From Caenorhabditis elegans (lineage: Eukaryota; Nematoda; Chromadorea; Rhabditida; Rhabditidae): a stretch of DNA of 64,000 bases. The translations under genes were made by a program, and so were the position numbers. Under the pieces are notes generated by a model. It worked only from the letters and a program-made list of their open reading frames with translations, was not told where the DNA came from and ran no database searches. The stretch spans positions 7,750,001 to 7,814,000 of the forward strand of contig NC_003284.9 in NCBI RefSeq assembly GCF_000002985.6, given 5' to 3'. Shown piece by piece: positions 26,813 through 40,455 of this stretch (position 1 is its first letter; every line of letters begins with the position of its first letter).

Positions 26813-26983
26813 ATGCATGGCATTCGAATAATGAGTGGTCCGAGAGAAACGAAAGAAGAAGGAAAGAGACGAGATCAAGATCCAACACAAAAAGCCATTT
26901 TTGAATTGTGCCATGAATTTGTGAAGAGACAACTGGTGGGGCGAGGGGGTTAGGAGTCATCACAATGAGTGCACTTAATGCAT
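26813..26983. promoter_or_regulatory. Candidate UNC-86/MEC-3 sites upstream of mec-7
   Basis: Two ATGCAT hexamers within A/T-rich context, at 26813-26818 and 26978-26983, lie 250 and 410 bp upstream of the mec-7 ATG. Touch-neuron genes are known to be activated by the UNC-86/MEC-3 heterodimer through AATGCAT-like sites. The assignment is by motif and position only. Confidence 0.4.
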
Positions 26984-27278
26984 TGTGGATGATAGTTTCT
27001 GCATTTTTCGCGCTGTGTTTCAAAAATGCTACACACAAAACGTTTCATCTTGAAACACCCGAACAATACTATAGAGAGATTAAACGGTAAAAAAGGTGAT
27101 GAGGATATAGCAAACTGACACAAAATACAAAAAATTGATAAGATAGAAGGGAAAAACGATGAGGTGGGAAAGTGCGGGGTGTTGAAAGCTCTTAAATTTA
27201 AGAGTTTTCATTTTGAATGGAGATTTTGAGGTTATCATATCACAATTGAAAGTCAGAAATCGAAGGAAATGGCAATTA

Positions 27279-30200
27279 TCAGAGCATGTGGTGAGTACCA
27301 GCGTTTTGCAGCTTTTTCTGTTGGAGCCGACGTTCGTGCTCTTGTTGTAGCTGTTTATGGTGCTCTTCGCGGTGCTGAAATACACAGAAATGACAGGTTT
27401 ACATTTCTAGATTACTACATAATTTTTGTTTTTTTTTTCTAATCAGCGAGCTGTCTTGAGTATCAATTTCTTTGCTTAAAATTTCATACATCATTGGCTA
27501 AACGACGAACGGAATTTTTTTTGATAATAGGTAATATTTTTTCAAAACTATTTTCTAAAGTACATACCTCTTTCAAGGTGCTATCCAAATCGTCATCACC
27601 CCATCCGAGAAGATCATCATCGATATCTCCAAGTGTCGGCGTAGCTCCCTGAAAAAAAAATGGATTGCAATCAGGTTTTCTTGTCTTTTTCCTGCATCAC
27701 CACAGCGACACCTTTTGTCATTAGAATTTTTGTCTCCTCTTCCATCGCCCAGAAATCTTGTGAACGCGCGAGAAAAAAAAAGAGTCAAGCGCGTCCCCGG
27801 CATCTCTTTCCCGCAATTTGCGCCGCCGTCCCGACCGATTGGCGGCTATTCATAAAAAGTTGACGAACAACTAGATAGAGAAGTAGAAACAGACACAAGA
27901 CAAGAAGAAGAAGGAGAAGCTGTTGAAGCTAGCTGAAGAATCCATTCTCAACAGGACTCTCCGTGGAAAAAATTAGGGGAGGAGAACAATCGAATACCGA
28001 CTACACTGATTAGCAGAACGAGTATATTGTTCTTCTTTCGTTATTCTGTTTACTCGTTTCCTCGCACACTGTGAAAGCAAAATCATAAGATCGTCATATT
28101 ATCATTGTCATGATGAAGCTTGTAAAAGTTATGTTCAAAAACGGTCCATCGTGAATTAATTTTGATTTTATAATATTCAATGTTTTACGTTTAGGTTGAC
28201 CATATATATATATTGTAAATCGAATTGGTGATTTCTTCCTAGCAATGTTTTTTTGTATATCTCCTCTCTTCAAAAGCCCACAGTAAATCAAATTGTACCG
28301 TTTATGATTGTTCACATATCAGCACTAATCCGTTCATGAAAAAATGCTTTTGAAACCTGAAACAGATTGTTCAATCTGTTTCAGGTTTTAATTTAAAGTT
28401 AGCAGAAGGATAACTGTTAAAAGTCAAGTAGTAGGGTGCAATACGGTTAGAAGAAATAATAATGAGAGCAGTTGGTTGCATTAGAAAAAACAAAAATTAA
28501 CTTCATTCCAAACATTTGCAGCGTCATGAACAATTGTTTCGTTTCTTTATCGAATAAAAAACTAAATAACTTGTTTTCTCAATTAGAATGTAATCCTCAA
28601 TTTGGTATTTTTTTGAAATTTACTATACTGTTTGGAACGCAATTTGCGCTTAACTTTAATTGAAAGCCATGTATCAAAAGCTCAACGTCGTGAAATGTAT
28701 GTTCATCAAATTATCTTATCTGAATTTTTCATGACATATTACAATACAAATTTTCTTAGAACATCTATAGTACAACCGTGTAAAATGGTCATACATGTTG
28801 CGTACCTAACGTAATTTCATGACGTTCTCCACCCCCAGCTGAATGCCAGATAAAAAATACCGCTTTTTTGGTGGCTTGTTAGTTCCTCGTTAAACGAAAA
28901 ATACTATACGATAAGATACTTGCCATTCGATTTCACATTTTTGAATCTGTATTCACTTTCTATCCTTATCTTTTGCTGCGCATGTTTACGTTTACGAAAC
29001 GGGCGGCCATGAAAGGTTAAATTCAGATATGATGAGGGGCGGGCACAACTCGCGGCCATCGGAAACAGGTTCTAAGGTTCACAGAGAAGCCCTTCACTTC
29101 TTCATAATCCGCCATTCACTTCATATTTTTCTGCGCGTGAAATCTGCTCGGATGCCATTACACTAAAATTTTATTAAACTATATTAACACAATCAGGCTC
29201 ACTGGACAAAAAAGTATTTGTCCCAAGATGCAATTAAAGATCCAGTTTTCCTTGACCTCGACCTTAGCCAAACTAAACAGTAGCTAACGCGCGTTAGTAG
29301 TATAATCAGTTCTATATCACTGAAGCTGGAAACTAGTCTTATCGCTTGATGTTTGAAGAATGCCCGTCCGGCCAGACACCCAAACCGGGATAACAATCAC
29401 TTTTCCCCTATCATTCACGCCTTTATTTCACAAATTCACGAATTCACCTTTTGTGAAAGATTGCAAGATTTGAATCTCACGAATCTCCACCCCCCCCCCC
29501 CCTTTTTCCAACTTCATTTCATTTACAAACCCGTCCCATTCTGCCATTCTGTTTGCATTTTTTTCTTCTTTCAATTGCCATCGGATTCAAGATAACCACA
29601 TATTTCAAAAGCTTTTTTCAGAACCATGCTGAAATTGGTAATAGCGTGTCTTCTTCCTACTGTTGTCTATTCGGCAGTTCAATGTTATGTTGGCCAGAAA
29701 TTATTCTCATACGAGTCCACAAATGTAAGTCAGAATTTTCATACTTCTAAGAATTTTCTAATTATCAAACTCTTCTAAAAGCCAGCAATTTAGGCGATCT
29801 GTGCCAAATTCATCCCATATACGTGTGCGGTGCAATGCGAATGGCGCAAGCAATGTAATGAACATACGTCGTTCTCCACTTTCCGCGGACGTCGCACTTT
29901 CGTTTCTGGCCTTCTCCTCAACTCGAAATCCTTGATGGTTTTGTGTTGCGCTTCATTGGCTACTAGAGTGGAGACAGGTGAGGATAATGTAACAAGTGAC
30001 TAAGACTCACATCGGCGAGAAACTCAAAAACTAGCTGCCATCGCAAGATTAACACGACCAAAATGTTGCGTTTTGCAGACAGCAGCGGTCGTGAAAAGTG
30101 TATCTGGAGAGACACCGAATCCATTTCCGTCCTTGGTCCATCCATCAGAACCAATCCGGTGTTGGCACCAAACCACTACATTCGGTAAGCATTCTCTAGT

Positions 30201-32377
30201 TAACTAGCATTTTCTATAACAATCACTTTTTAGTGACGTTAAAATGGAACGCGACGGAAGCTCCCGTGTTGATGTAACAATTGAAGTTTGCCAATATCAA
30301 TCAGAAAGGGATCATTGCAAAATTGATGTAATTCATTAATATAGTTAACTGTTCTTACTATTCCATGTTACAGGAGATGAGTGAATTCGAAAAGAAGAGA
30401 TTCAATGTAATCAAGGGAAAGCTTGATAAGGCTGCTAATGAGAACGGCGTCACAACGACAGAAGCACCGACGGAAGTGAAAAATGAAGACGATTTTCTCA
30501 ACAAGAAGCTCCTCAATTAACTAGTTATCTCATCTACAGCGTACCTCTTATTTATGTATAAACATTGTTTGTTTTGACATCCTAATAAATATATAAACCA
30601 ACCCAAACTCACCACATTTGCTTCGTTAAAGTCAAATCTGCTTTTCTTGGGAGCCGTATCACGGAACCCGCCTCGTGGGGCCAAGACAACCTGGAAAGAA
30701 ATTAATTTTCCCAGTTTGGAAAAAGTATTTTTAATATCAGAATGCATTGTAAAAACAATTATTTTGCGTTGCAATTTTCACAGTACAAATACTTCTTCAG
30801 TTCAGTTGGTTTGTATTTTCAGAGACTAATTTGCAAGGGAAAAAATTGAATGCTACATGTTTTCCTCTTGCTGGGATTATGATTCAAACTACCAAACGAA
30901 AACATTTAAAATGCGGAATTTATAAAAAAGAGAACTAGACAAGTTCTAATTAAACGTGGTTTGCAAAATTACTAGAAATCTTCTGCCTTGAATTTTTTGT
31001 TTTTAGTTTCTGTCTAGATGAAGTTTTAAACAAAGTTGATAATTATCAAATGTTCCAAAAAAAGTGTAAAATATACTATTTAAACTATAACGTTTAACGA
31101 GTTCTGAAAAACAATTGCTACAATACAATTTGGTAGACTTTATTGAGAAGTGACAAGAGCGAAGCAACAAATGGCAAAATTTTGATTTAATATTGAAAAT
31201 ATTACAAACTAGTTAGCATGCTGTTTCACATTCAATTTTAGTATTCGTGTGGAATTTATTATTCTCACATTTTTAATTTTATTGAATTGATTTTTCATCA
31301 ATATAATTGAGACTAACGTTTTTTTTCTTTAAAATACATACTTTTCTGGCGCTGGTAATAGTTGGCTCTAGTGTGCTAAACAAGTCGTCATCTGGTTTGG
31401 TGTGGGTGTCCGGTTTCTGAAATTAAATAAAACACGGTATAGATTGTATGTATTGTGCCTGCTTTTGAATTCACCTGAGCATTACTGTTTCTCCATTGCT
31501 CAATTTTGTCGTTCACTTCTTCCTTTTTATCCCAGTCATCGTCTCCCCACGAATCGGTGACTTCATTTTGAAGCAGTGATGCTCGTTCTTCACCTTTCCT
31601 TTCTGTACGACCGTTGTCGACGACCACTGAAAAACTTTATAAAAGTGGTGCTTTTCTTTTAGCCTGACCTTTTAGGCTGCGGTTTGATTTTAAAATGAAA
31701 AATATATATTCTACTTGTTTCTACTATGCAAAACAGAGAAAAAAAAGAAAAAATAAAACAATAACTTTGCTCAACCCGGAAAAAAACCCAGTTTATTTCA
31801 ATCGCTCCATATACTTTTCACACAAATTGAACATCCTTACTATACTTGGTGTATACAATTATTTAAAAAAAACAGGAGTTTAAGGGGGTCTCCTATTGAA
31901 TTTTGTTCTGACACCCAGGCAGCAATGTTTTCTTCGTATGCTGGTAAAGCTTTACCTCTTGAACTGTAGCGCCAAAAATATTGACAACGCTTAAAATCAC
32001 ATTCAATAACGGCTTTTTGATTTAAAATCTTAATAGCAAAAAAAAAGAAAAGCATATGTGAAAAATTGCAATTCTTTTTGTGGCTGGTCTTGATGTCAAG
32101 ACTTCAAGTAACAAACGGTATCGGAAGACAGCAACCCATAAAAGAAAATTCAATTTTAAGAGCTCTTTGTATTTATCTTCTTTTATTCCTGCACCACATT
32201 AGAAGCTTTGCCACTTTTGGCAACATTTTCAACGTTAACACTTCAGTTTTTATTTTCAAAATTTTTAATGAAAAGCTTACCCTCAAACGGCAAGTCATCC
32301 ACATCCATGCGCTTTTTGTTGCGATTCCCATTGCACAAATTCCGAATAAAAGCAATAATCAATTGAAGGAGACGCAT
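27279..32377 (-). CDS. EBAG9/RCAS1-like protein
   Basis: Mammalian EBAG9 is a Golgi/vesicle protein with an N-terminal hydrophobic anchor and C-terminal coiled coil that modulates secretion. Six exons, all in phase: 32281-32377, 31475-31626, 31342-31416, 30613-30690, 27568-27648 and 27279-27374, giving 192 aa (EBAG9 about 213). Visible: a hydrophobic N-terminus (MRLLQLIIAFIRNLC), an acidic SWGDDDWDKKEE segment, FSTLEPTITSARKVVL corresponding to the PTIRKTQKIVI segment of EBAG9, an acidic LLGWGDDDLDS block and a Gln/Glu-rich helix ending in HHML. Assignment is by overall order and pattern recalled for the family. Its 3-kb intron 4 hosts a gene on the opposite strand. Confidence 0.75.
28353..28388. 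repeat. 36-bp perfect palindrome (17-bp stem, 2-nt centre)
   Basis: AAACCTGAAACAGATTG, TT, then exact complement, in the large intron of the EBAG9-like gene. Confidence 0.9.
29490..29502. repeat. 13-nt poly-C (G-tract on the minus strand)
   Basis: Uninterrupted C run upstream of the nested gene. Long G-tracts are known in C. elegans to be unstable without the DOG-1 helicase; this one is at the short end. Confidence 0.85.
29626..30520 (+). CDS. Nested gene: secreted Cys-containing protein, unknown function
   Basis: Five in-phase exons, 29626-29724, 29794-29977, 30079-30184, 30234-30327 and 30374-30520, give 209 aa. The N-terminus MLKLVIACLLPTVVYSAVQC is a typical signal peptide. The mature part has scattered cysteines (YTCAVQCEW, QC, LCC, EKC, EVCQY, DHCKI) suggesting disulphides, and a charged Lys/Glu-rich C-terminus. 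The sequence ttttttcag lies 5 bp before the ATG, a good trans-splice acceptor, and AATAAA follows at about 30584. It lies wholly within intron 4 of the EBAG9-like gene on the opposite strand. I do not recognise the family; probably nematode-specific. Confidence 0.85.
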
Positions 32378-33436
32378 CGTCGACACGTATACTGCCCGAA
32401 CAATTGACATCTAAACTCGCATAGATTGTATCTATTCCATGGAAAATGGAAGAGGAGAAGAAGCGCAAGTGGAAACGACAAATATTGTGGAAAACCGTGA
32501 GAGTCCACAAGAACTCTCAGTGCCCAATAGCAGAAACGGTGAAAAAACGCCAGTGATACAATGGCAAGAAAGAAGAGACGCAGACAATGGTCGTCAAATG
32601 GGGCACATTGACCGCAAATACTCTCACAGTGTACTAGTAACACCAAACGGGAGAGGTAGATGGATAACGAGTAGTCATGAGGCTGTTGGGTGAGGCTCAC
32701 ATCAGTTATTGATTTGGAGTTGTCATCACAGAAAACCAATTGTTTATTTGAAGGAGTATGTGAGATTTTGTTCAATTTTAGAACACACAGGTGTATAAAC
32801 TTAACAAAAATTGCAAAAACCGAGAGTTAAAGGAAAAGGAGGAAGAGTAACTAATATACTCACAACAGATTCAAACTCTAATTATTGCAGGCTTAGCCAT
32901 CAGCAAATACTGAACTTTTGGAAAAATATTGAAATGTTCATTAGAAGCAAACTTTGAAATTCGCATTATTCCACTGTGTTATGTGTAGCTGGCTTATCGT
33001 TTGATCTTCTCAATTTTACTGTTCTACACTCCATGCTAGTTTTTTTTCGCTACTCCGATTTTTGCGTTCGTAGAGGGGATCCCGATTAAGATGAAAATTC
33101 TTGTGATCCATCGTGTCACCACACTTCATTTCTGATTTTACTCATTTTTCACACAAAAACAACTATCAGTGTAAAAGTATAAACTTTTTAAAAATTGATA
33201 AAACTTTATGAAAAGAGTAAACAAATAATTTGTTCAAGTACAAGTGTAATTTGAAATAATATGACATGACAATACAGAGCAAGAAATTTTTGAACAAGCT
33301 AATTTTGCAAAATATATTCAATGAGGAAAAATTCAAATTGAAGATTGAAATGGAGGGTGACTGTGTAGGATGTCTGAAAAAAATAATTTGAAAAAGTCTC
33401 TGACTACAAGTTTTTGTAACTTACTTTATCTGATAT
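32378..33436. other. Intergenic
   Basis: Promoter side of the EBAG9-like gene and 3' side of the following gene. Open frames here are short and without splice partners. Confidence 0.5.
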
Positions 33437-36400
33437 TCACAAGAGCAATGATTCCGGTTTCTTCTCCTCCATCAACATTTCTTGTTCGATTTTTACCTCC
33501 TTAACCAACTGTGATTCAATTTGAATACCATGGGCGGCGAGCAAACTTGATGGCAAATGTTTCGAATTGTATTTGGCCAGTGAACGGTAATCAACCACAT
33601 TACTACTCGAACTCTCGTTGTCGTCTTCCCAATCTGGTGTTGGACTTCTAGAGCCTTCCAAATACCGGCCCAACGGGTCTTGATACGCATGATTTTCTGT
33701 GAAATATTCGAAACTAACAGTTTCTCCAGCCAATTCTTCCTCTTCGTCGTTTTCTTTCATGTACTCTTCCCTTGTTTTTACTTTATATCTTGATTCAGAA
33801 GGCTCCGACTTATTCTTCTCAAACAAATCACGAGCGCTGGGCCGAGTATGGGCAGTGATAGGTCTCATATACACAATCTCCTCACTTGTTGTTTTCAGAT
33901 CTGAAGTTGATGCTTCTCCAGGACCAAGGCTATACAGTTTCCCTTGTTTGACATTCAAATCAATCTGTTTCTTAATTGAGCGGAAAGTTTGACATCCTTT
34001 TCGAAGGCATCTGAAAAACACTGTTCACAGAATTGCAAAAATTTTGTGCTAACATAAATTTGAATTGGCTTAAAGATGGAGTAGCGTCAGCGTCAGAATT
34101 TGTTGAAAACCACGCCACGGTGGCAAAATGTCATAATATCGTAGTGAAACAATTCAAAATCTTTTGAAATTGTTTTATTTACAATCAAAAAGTGGTAAAT
34201 ACTCCGTTGTTGCCTTTTTTTCATACAAAACGTTCTTTGAACAAAACGACTAAATGTCATAATAAAACATTTTTTTAATGTGTCAGATCTTTTATACTTG
34301 TTACATATTCTCACCTGTAAGCAGGATATTCTCTCATCTCTCCTCGATAGTTGGATCGTCTCATGCATAGTCGCATCAAGTCATAACACAAGTGACATAC
34401 AATCTCTTCTGGTACTTGAGTAGTGATCCCATTCCAGACAACTTCAACTAATCGAGGCTTCTTCCGAATCAACTTATTGACAACATCTTTTACAGAAACT
34501 GGCGCATCACTCATCCTTACTGGAGGCTTTGTTTTTTCAAATTGTGGTGGTCCAAGTGCCTGCAATAATTTGTTATTTCTAAATTAAAATTACAATTAAT
34601 AAAATTTACTTTTGTGCTCTTAATCGGATATCCATTCATTGTTTTATTTGCTTCATAGTATTTTATGCGATGAATGCGCGTAAGGTCCATATAAAGATCT
34701 GGTTTAGACCAATATAAAGAATCACTAAATTCAGGAACATTCGCAAGAACATTGGGTGCCATGAATACTTTTCCGAATTCAGTAACTTCTTTCTCCAACG
34801 GTAAACATTTCTTGAAGTCTTCCGACTTCATATAGTCCAAAATTTTGTATTCATTGATTGTGATTTTTTGAGCGAGTGCTTCCTTCTGTCGAATTTGCTC
34901 AGCATCAATGACTTCATCATTTCCAGTTTCAAAAGACTTTTCTCTGCCGTCACCGTCTAAAGACGCAGTTGAACATTCTGAGCTAGGAATTTCTTGTTTG
35001 ATCCGTTCCACAGTTTTCTGTTCGGTAAGACTGATGGTTCCAACGGTAAATCGTTTTAATTGGTAAATTGTGGAGTCCTTCATAGGCTCTTCTGCTCCAA
35101 GAAAAATTTGCCTAGGAGATGCACTTTTTCTTTCGTAGTGAACTTCCGGCATTCTTCTTTTCCTGTATTCTTTTGAAGGTCGTGGTACGACAATACTTGT
35201 AATTACTGGGCTTGTAGATGATGCCTAAAATTATAAGTTTTAATTTTATTGTCTTTATGCGCCGTGACAGCAAGAATTTGGCGTTTTATATTTTAAAAAG
35301 TTTGCAATGGAACTTTAATCTTTGATGTGACATAGTATTCCATAAAAAGCGTTATTTGTGATCATTCCTAAATTTTAGCTGCAGCAGAGCAGCTTCAAAA
35401 ACTCTGTTGTATCTGAAACTTCCAATTTCTTCTAATTTTTCTCTAAAAAGTTGATACAAGTGCTTGTAAATGGTTCAGTGCAGTAAAGAAACATGAGTCA
35501 TGCAAGTTTTATCTCAAAACAACAAAAAACACATGAATTGATCTACAAGAAAACCTTCGATATTTCGGAATCTTGTTCGAAAGATCACGATCATTAACGA
35601 AGTTTTTTATTTTTTTATTTTTTAGCTTAACTTTGTGTGGCATACGTCTTTAACATTTTCAACATATTGCCAAACGAGTTTAGAAAAAACTATTGAAAAA
35701 TTTTTATTTTCTTTCGACACTTCCAAAACGTCACAACTTGGTTAAAACTTCTCAGCGTCAGCTAATTTTTTGTGGTATTGAAGTCCGAGATTAAATTTAG
35801 ATCGATCCCTTGTTACATACATCTATTGCTTAAAAACTCACCGTTTTTTCTTGTTCCTGATCATTGTCAACATGCTCGTAGTCGTCCAATGGCTCTTCTT
35901 TGACACCTTCGTCCTTTGGCTCTTCCTTCACTTCTGTTTGTAGTTGTTCTTCAATTGGTTGTGGAAGTGGGAGCACAAGCTGCGGTTGGTTGGGATGTAA
36001 GTTTATGTTTTTATCCGATGCCAGAACATATTGCGAATCAACAGGTTTGTTGACACTTCTGACAACTTTTGCAGACGCAACGTTGTCTGGAAGCGTAGTA
36101 TATGACTTGTTTTTCCCCCGTTGGTACTTTTCAAAATCGCTTAGTGGTCGAGTTCTTATTGGCCAAGGAATCGGGATAATAGGTCGTGGAAACCCTGTTG
36201 AATTTGCTGGCTTTTCCTGAGCTTGGTGTTGGTTGACAACGACTACCTTATTTTTTACAAGCATTTTTCCGTCTGCTCCCTTGTACACAACCGTCCTATT
36301 TTCAGTTCTTTTTATTGGAGGCGGCTGTGGTACCGGAGGCGGTGACGGTGGTCTTTTGTTGGTAGCAAAAAGTGATGGTCCGGCTGATTCTCCATTTTTA

Positions 36401-37925
36401 TTCAAATGCATTGACTTGGGCATGATTGTAACTGTCCTGATACTAGTTGTGTTTTCTCCATGCCGTGGTTTGGGTGTAGATAAGTTGTTGAAGATAGCAC
36501 AATGTTCATGCGGACGCATGGTCCGTGGTTCATCTTGAATGATTGGTTCATCAAGAATTTCAGGCTTTTTCTCTCCATTTGTATGTTCTTGTTCTTCTTG
36601 CTTTGGCTTTTTGAAAGGTGGTCGAGGTGTTTCAATAACGAACCGGGGTTTTATTGTTATACCCTTCAATACTGTATTCGAGTCTTTCAGCTCTGCTTTT
36701 GGATCTTTCAGCTCTATTTTTGGATCCCGCAATGGAACGGCACTTGAATTAATCTTTCGAGCTAGACTTGGAATGAATACTTTGACTGGAAGCTTAGGTG
36801 CCATATGTGGAAGTGGTCGCTGGTTAGGACGAGGTGCAGAAGTGACTACCGGAAAAATCGGAATTGGAGGGCGACTGGATGTTGATGGCGGAACTGCAAT
36901 TGTCCGATTCATCAGTTGAACGAATTTCGGATTACTGGAAGATGAAGTTGCCGGTTTATTGTTCAATGGTATTCCTTTTGCAAAACTCCCTCGATTTGGC
37001 ATTTTGTTCAATAACTCTGAATTTCCATTTGATGTCACGTAACGGAAGATTTCTTCATCCTGTGCCGCTGCTTGCCCACCAGTGGATATTTTTCCTAGTG
37101 ATCGCTTTTCCAATATTTTTTGTACGTTTGCGGCGCGGATTACAGCAACTTTTGCTAGAGCTTCATCATTTAAACGTTGTTCTTCTTCTGCGGTAAGCCC
37201 AACTGGAGAATAAATTTCCAACAGTGGTGGTGGTTGAACTGAAGAATAAAAATGGATTTAGAAAATATTACTTTTCAACTTACTAATTGCTTTTTTCGGT
37301 TTGTTTTTCTCATGATCGATAGTTGATCCAGAATAGGCATACATCGTTGGAGTCTTTCGTTTAACCACTTTGACGTTTGTAGGAACATAACTCTGAAATA
37401 ATAACAGTTTACTGTTTGTTCAACATGTTTGTCTTTTTTAAAATATTAATCCTACAAATTCGAGAAATTTAATTTAACGCCAATTGAAAATTAAATTTCC
37501 TACATTTGAACTACTAGTTCCTTCTTCGGGCTCATCGTCAAAGTTGTAGGCCTGGTCCTCGTCTCTAACATCAAATTTAATTTCTTTTGCACATTCCGCG
37601 ACAAGAACCATTTTGGCAGATGGCTTCACTTGACGGTCACTTCTTCTGACATTGTCCGTTGCTACTTGAATCGGTTCACCTAACTCTTTTTTGATCTCCT
37701 CTACATCCAAATTTAAAGGAGGACTTTGAGTTTGGCTCTGCAAATGGAATGGTTTTCAGAATTAAAACAAATAAAAATTACCTTTCTCTTGACATCTGAT
37801 GTTCTGTTAGTCTTGTCTGATATCCGAACAGTTGTTGGGTCTATGAAATCGGTACCAAAGTCACGTTTTAGTCGAGTCCTTGATGATTTTCGAGTGGCCG
37901 AAATGTCTCCTTCAGTTGAGTTCAT
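33437..37925 (-). CDS. Large, probably nuclear protein with Cys-rich finger
   Basis: Seven in-phase exons, 37782-37925, 37504-37737, 37284-37392, 35842-37238, 34610-35224, 34315-34559 and 33437-34010, sum to 3318 nt (1105 aa). The N-terminal half is Pro/Lys-rich and disordered (PPSPPPVPQPPPIKR), with repeated short KELK-like acidic/basic words and IKEE-type motifs that could be SUMO sites. A compact C-terminal segment at about residues 888-921 has cysteines spaced C-x2-C ... C ... C-x4-C (VCHLCYDLMRLC, YRCLRKGC) followed by FRSIKKQIDL. This resembles a zinc-binding finger of the FLYWCH/transposase-derived type, so a DNA- or chromatin-binding role is plausible. No name recalled; function is inference. 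Confidence 0.8.
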
Positions 37926-40455
37926 ATTCTGTCACCTTAAATAGGAAGCTACGTTGGAGGTATATTATACAAATTAAAACGAAATTTATAACTATACAAG
38001 AGAAACAAGAGTCGAGAAAGAGGTAAAGAGGTTAAAAATCTGCCGCGTCTCAATAGAGCGAAATTACAATTTACCATCGCTGGGGGGTCAGTGTGCGCCG
38101 AGAAATAAATGAGCGTTATGAGACAGTGTGGAACAGACATGGGATACGAAAAAAGAGATAGCGAAAACAAGAGGGACAGAGAGACCAAGAAAACGGGGGA
38201 GACTATGCCAAATGAAGAACTGCACGAGAATGAGGCATTGTGTAGATCGAATTCGTGTGTTGTCACCATGGACATTATCGATTCAACTATTGCTGCGTCT
38301 AGTCTCTCATTTTTACGTGCGTCCTCTATAAAGGCTGCCAAAAAAAGCGGGCACAGTCGATCAGTAGGATAATTATTCATAGAATCGATGGAAAAGTTCC
38401 TGAAAGTGGAAAGAACATTTGAGTAAACACAATAACTAGCGGGAAATTATTGAATTTCTGCGAGCGCTCAAAGTTTGTTATTTATTTAGACTAAAGTTTA
38501 AAGGAAATATTTAAATCCAATCTTGAACTTTCACATAAAAACTACAATTTTTGGAAGATTACATTTTTAATAAGCCATTTTGTCTCACTTTTGTTGAATA
38601 ACGCCTAAAACTGCTCTCCGCAGACTTTTAATTTTTTTAGGATACTTGGGTGTTGGTTAATAATGTTTTAATTTTTCCAAAAAAAATTTGAAAAAAAACT
38701 GTCCTATCTTCAGATGCCTTTGAAACATCATAAAAAAGCTGAAGCAAAAATTCATTTTTGGACCAATTTTTTTAGGCTCAGAAAAAGCGGCAAAAATACT
38801 TTTGAAACTTCAGACTTTCTATTTTTTGTCTTAATTTCTTTCAGGGTAAGACATGCCAAGTACAATATGTCAAAATACTTTTGCGGTAAAACATATACCT
38901 ATCTAACAGGAAAAAACGACGCAACATTTTTAATATTCCACTTCTTAATCTACTCCGCTAGTTAAACAATGATTATAAAAACATAAATGCAGATCATGTC
39001 TTCCCTCTTATTTTAACGAGCAACAAAAAAGAAAAGACAGGCAATTAATTGTGGGAAAACTTATAGCTATTTCTGGCAATCGGACAAAAACGAAATCAAC
39101 AAAATTACATTTCTAAAAACAAATACTTAGAGGATGAATGAACAACTTATCTTCACGTCAAAGGGTTCGCGAGCAAGGAAACAAAATTGTGGAGAAAAAA
39201 GGGAAGAAAGTGAACCAAGGAAAGGTAGATCAAAAGCGGAGAAGCAAAACGTGGTTACTGCAGTTGAGAAAACAATACAACAGGCTTATTCAATTTGGTT
39301 GTTAAAACTGACGTTCCAAAAATCTAACCGTTTTCTTAGTTTTATTCAAACAGATAAACAGTGAAACGGAATTGATTTATAAATGAAGGGTAGACCTCAA
39401 GTATGGAGAGACGTTCTTAGCTCAATAAAGGAGGAGTGACGGTTCTGGGTATTTCGAACGTACAGACTGAAAGCGTTCACAAATAAACGAACTTTTTCAT
39501 AATTTTTCTCAAAAAAAAAAAAGGTAACCGATAGGTGACTAATTTTAGGGAATGTTTGGTTACTTATCAGCTCTTAAAACAAACCTCAACCAAACGATGT
39601 AACGTGAGATATACAACCAAAATGTGCAATTAAAGATTCAACAAAAGTTAATTTCCGACCGCTGCGACACGGAAAAATTGGCGAAATTGGACATTCAAGC
39701 TAAAACTGACCTTTTCATTCCGGAATATTAAACCTCGATAAAACGTTCAAAAACCCCAGAACCGTTACTCCTCCTTTAAATCGAATTTTTGAGTGAACAA
39801 ATCACAATCCCTTTGATTTCTTTTTCAATTTATATTTGAAATTTTAAACTTTCTTTAGACATAAAATATTTCTTTCTACCTTACTAGTTAGCAAAGCTAG
39901 AGAATTTTCTATTTTTGTCTGGACAATCAATTTGTGTTTTAATGTTTTTTGTTTGTAAATCACTAAAACATATGTAAAAGTAGTTGGTATCTTGACGCGC
40001 AATTAACAGTCCCACACAGGTCAACTCACAAGATTTTCATTATCTTGTTGAAATCCATCAACTATTTTCATAATCCTGCAATCGCTCTATTTTACATAGA
40101 AAAATAAGTAACTATTGTTCTGAAAGATCTAAGTGGCGTGGTCTGATATTATGCTTCAAAACTCAAAATGTTGTAGTCTTCAAAAAAATGTTTCATTTTT
40201 GCTAATCTTCTATTATGAAACAAAGTTGGAATCGATACAATGGCGGGATTCACCCGTAAGACGGCAAAAAATAAAACTGAGAGATTGGGGGACGGGGGCG
40301 TGTTTGGTGGTAAAAATTGAGCTTTACAACTGAAATCATGATTATGATGTAAGTTGTACTGGAAGAACACCAGAAAAAACACAAAGTTGTGGGAAGAGTT
40401 ATGCCAAATTAATGTGAAATAATATTACTAGCAATTACTCAAGTTCAGATGCTTT
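37926..40455. other. Intergenic region with fold-back element
   Basis: Promoter region of the Cys-finger gene, then AT-rich DNA with the element at 39428-39776. Frames at 38109-38372 and 39134-39364 (+) have no supporting signals. Confidence 0.5.
39428..39776. mobile_element. 349-bp fold-back element, same family as 14450-15052
   Basis: The ends AAGGAGGAGTGACGGTTC and GAACCGTTACTCCTCCTT are inverted repeats, flanked by TA on both sides. Internal words (CCGATAGGTGAC, ACGGAAAAATTGGCGAAATT) recur in divergent form in the deg-1 intron element. Non-coding. Confidence 0.8.

Noticed and set aside
28370..28380. CTGTTTCA word resembling the 21U-RNA upstream motif
   Set aside because: It is one arm of the perfect palindrome, and 21U loci of this type cluster on chromosome IV; a single 8-mer is not enough.
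35900..37196. Long plus-strand open frames opposite the Cys-finger gene
   Set aside because: They are antisense shadows of the large minus-strand exon 35842-37238; no independent splice or motif support.
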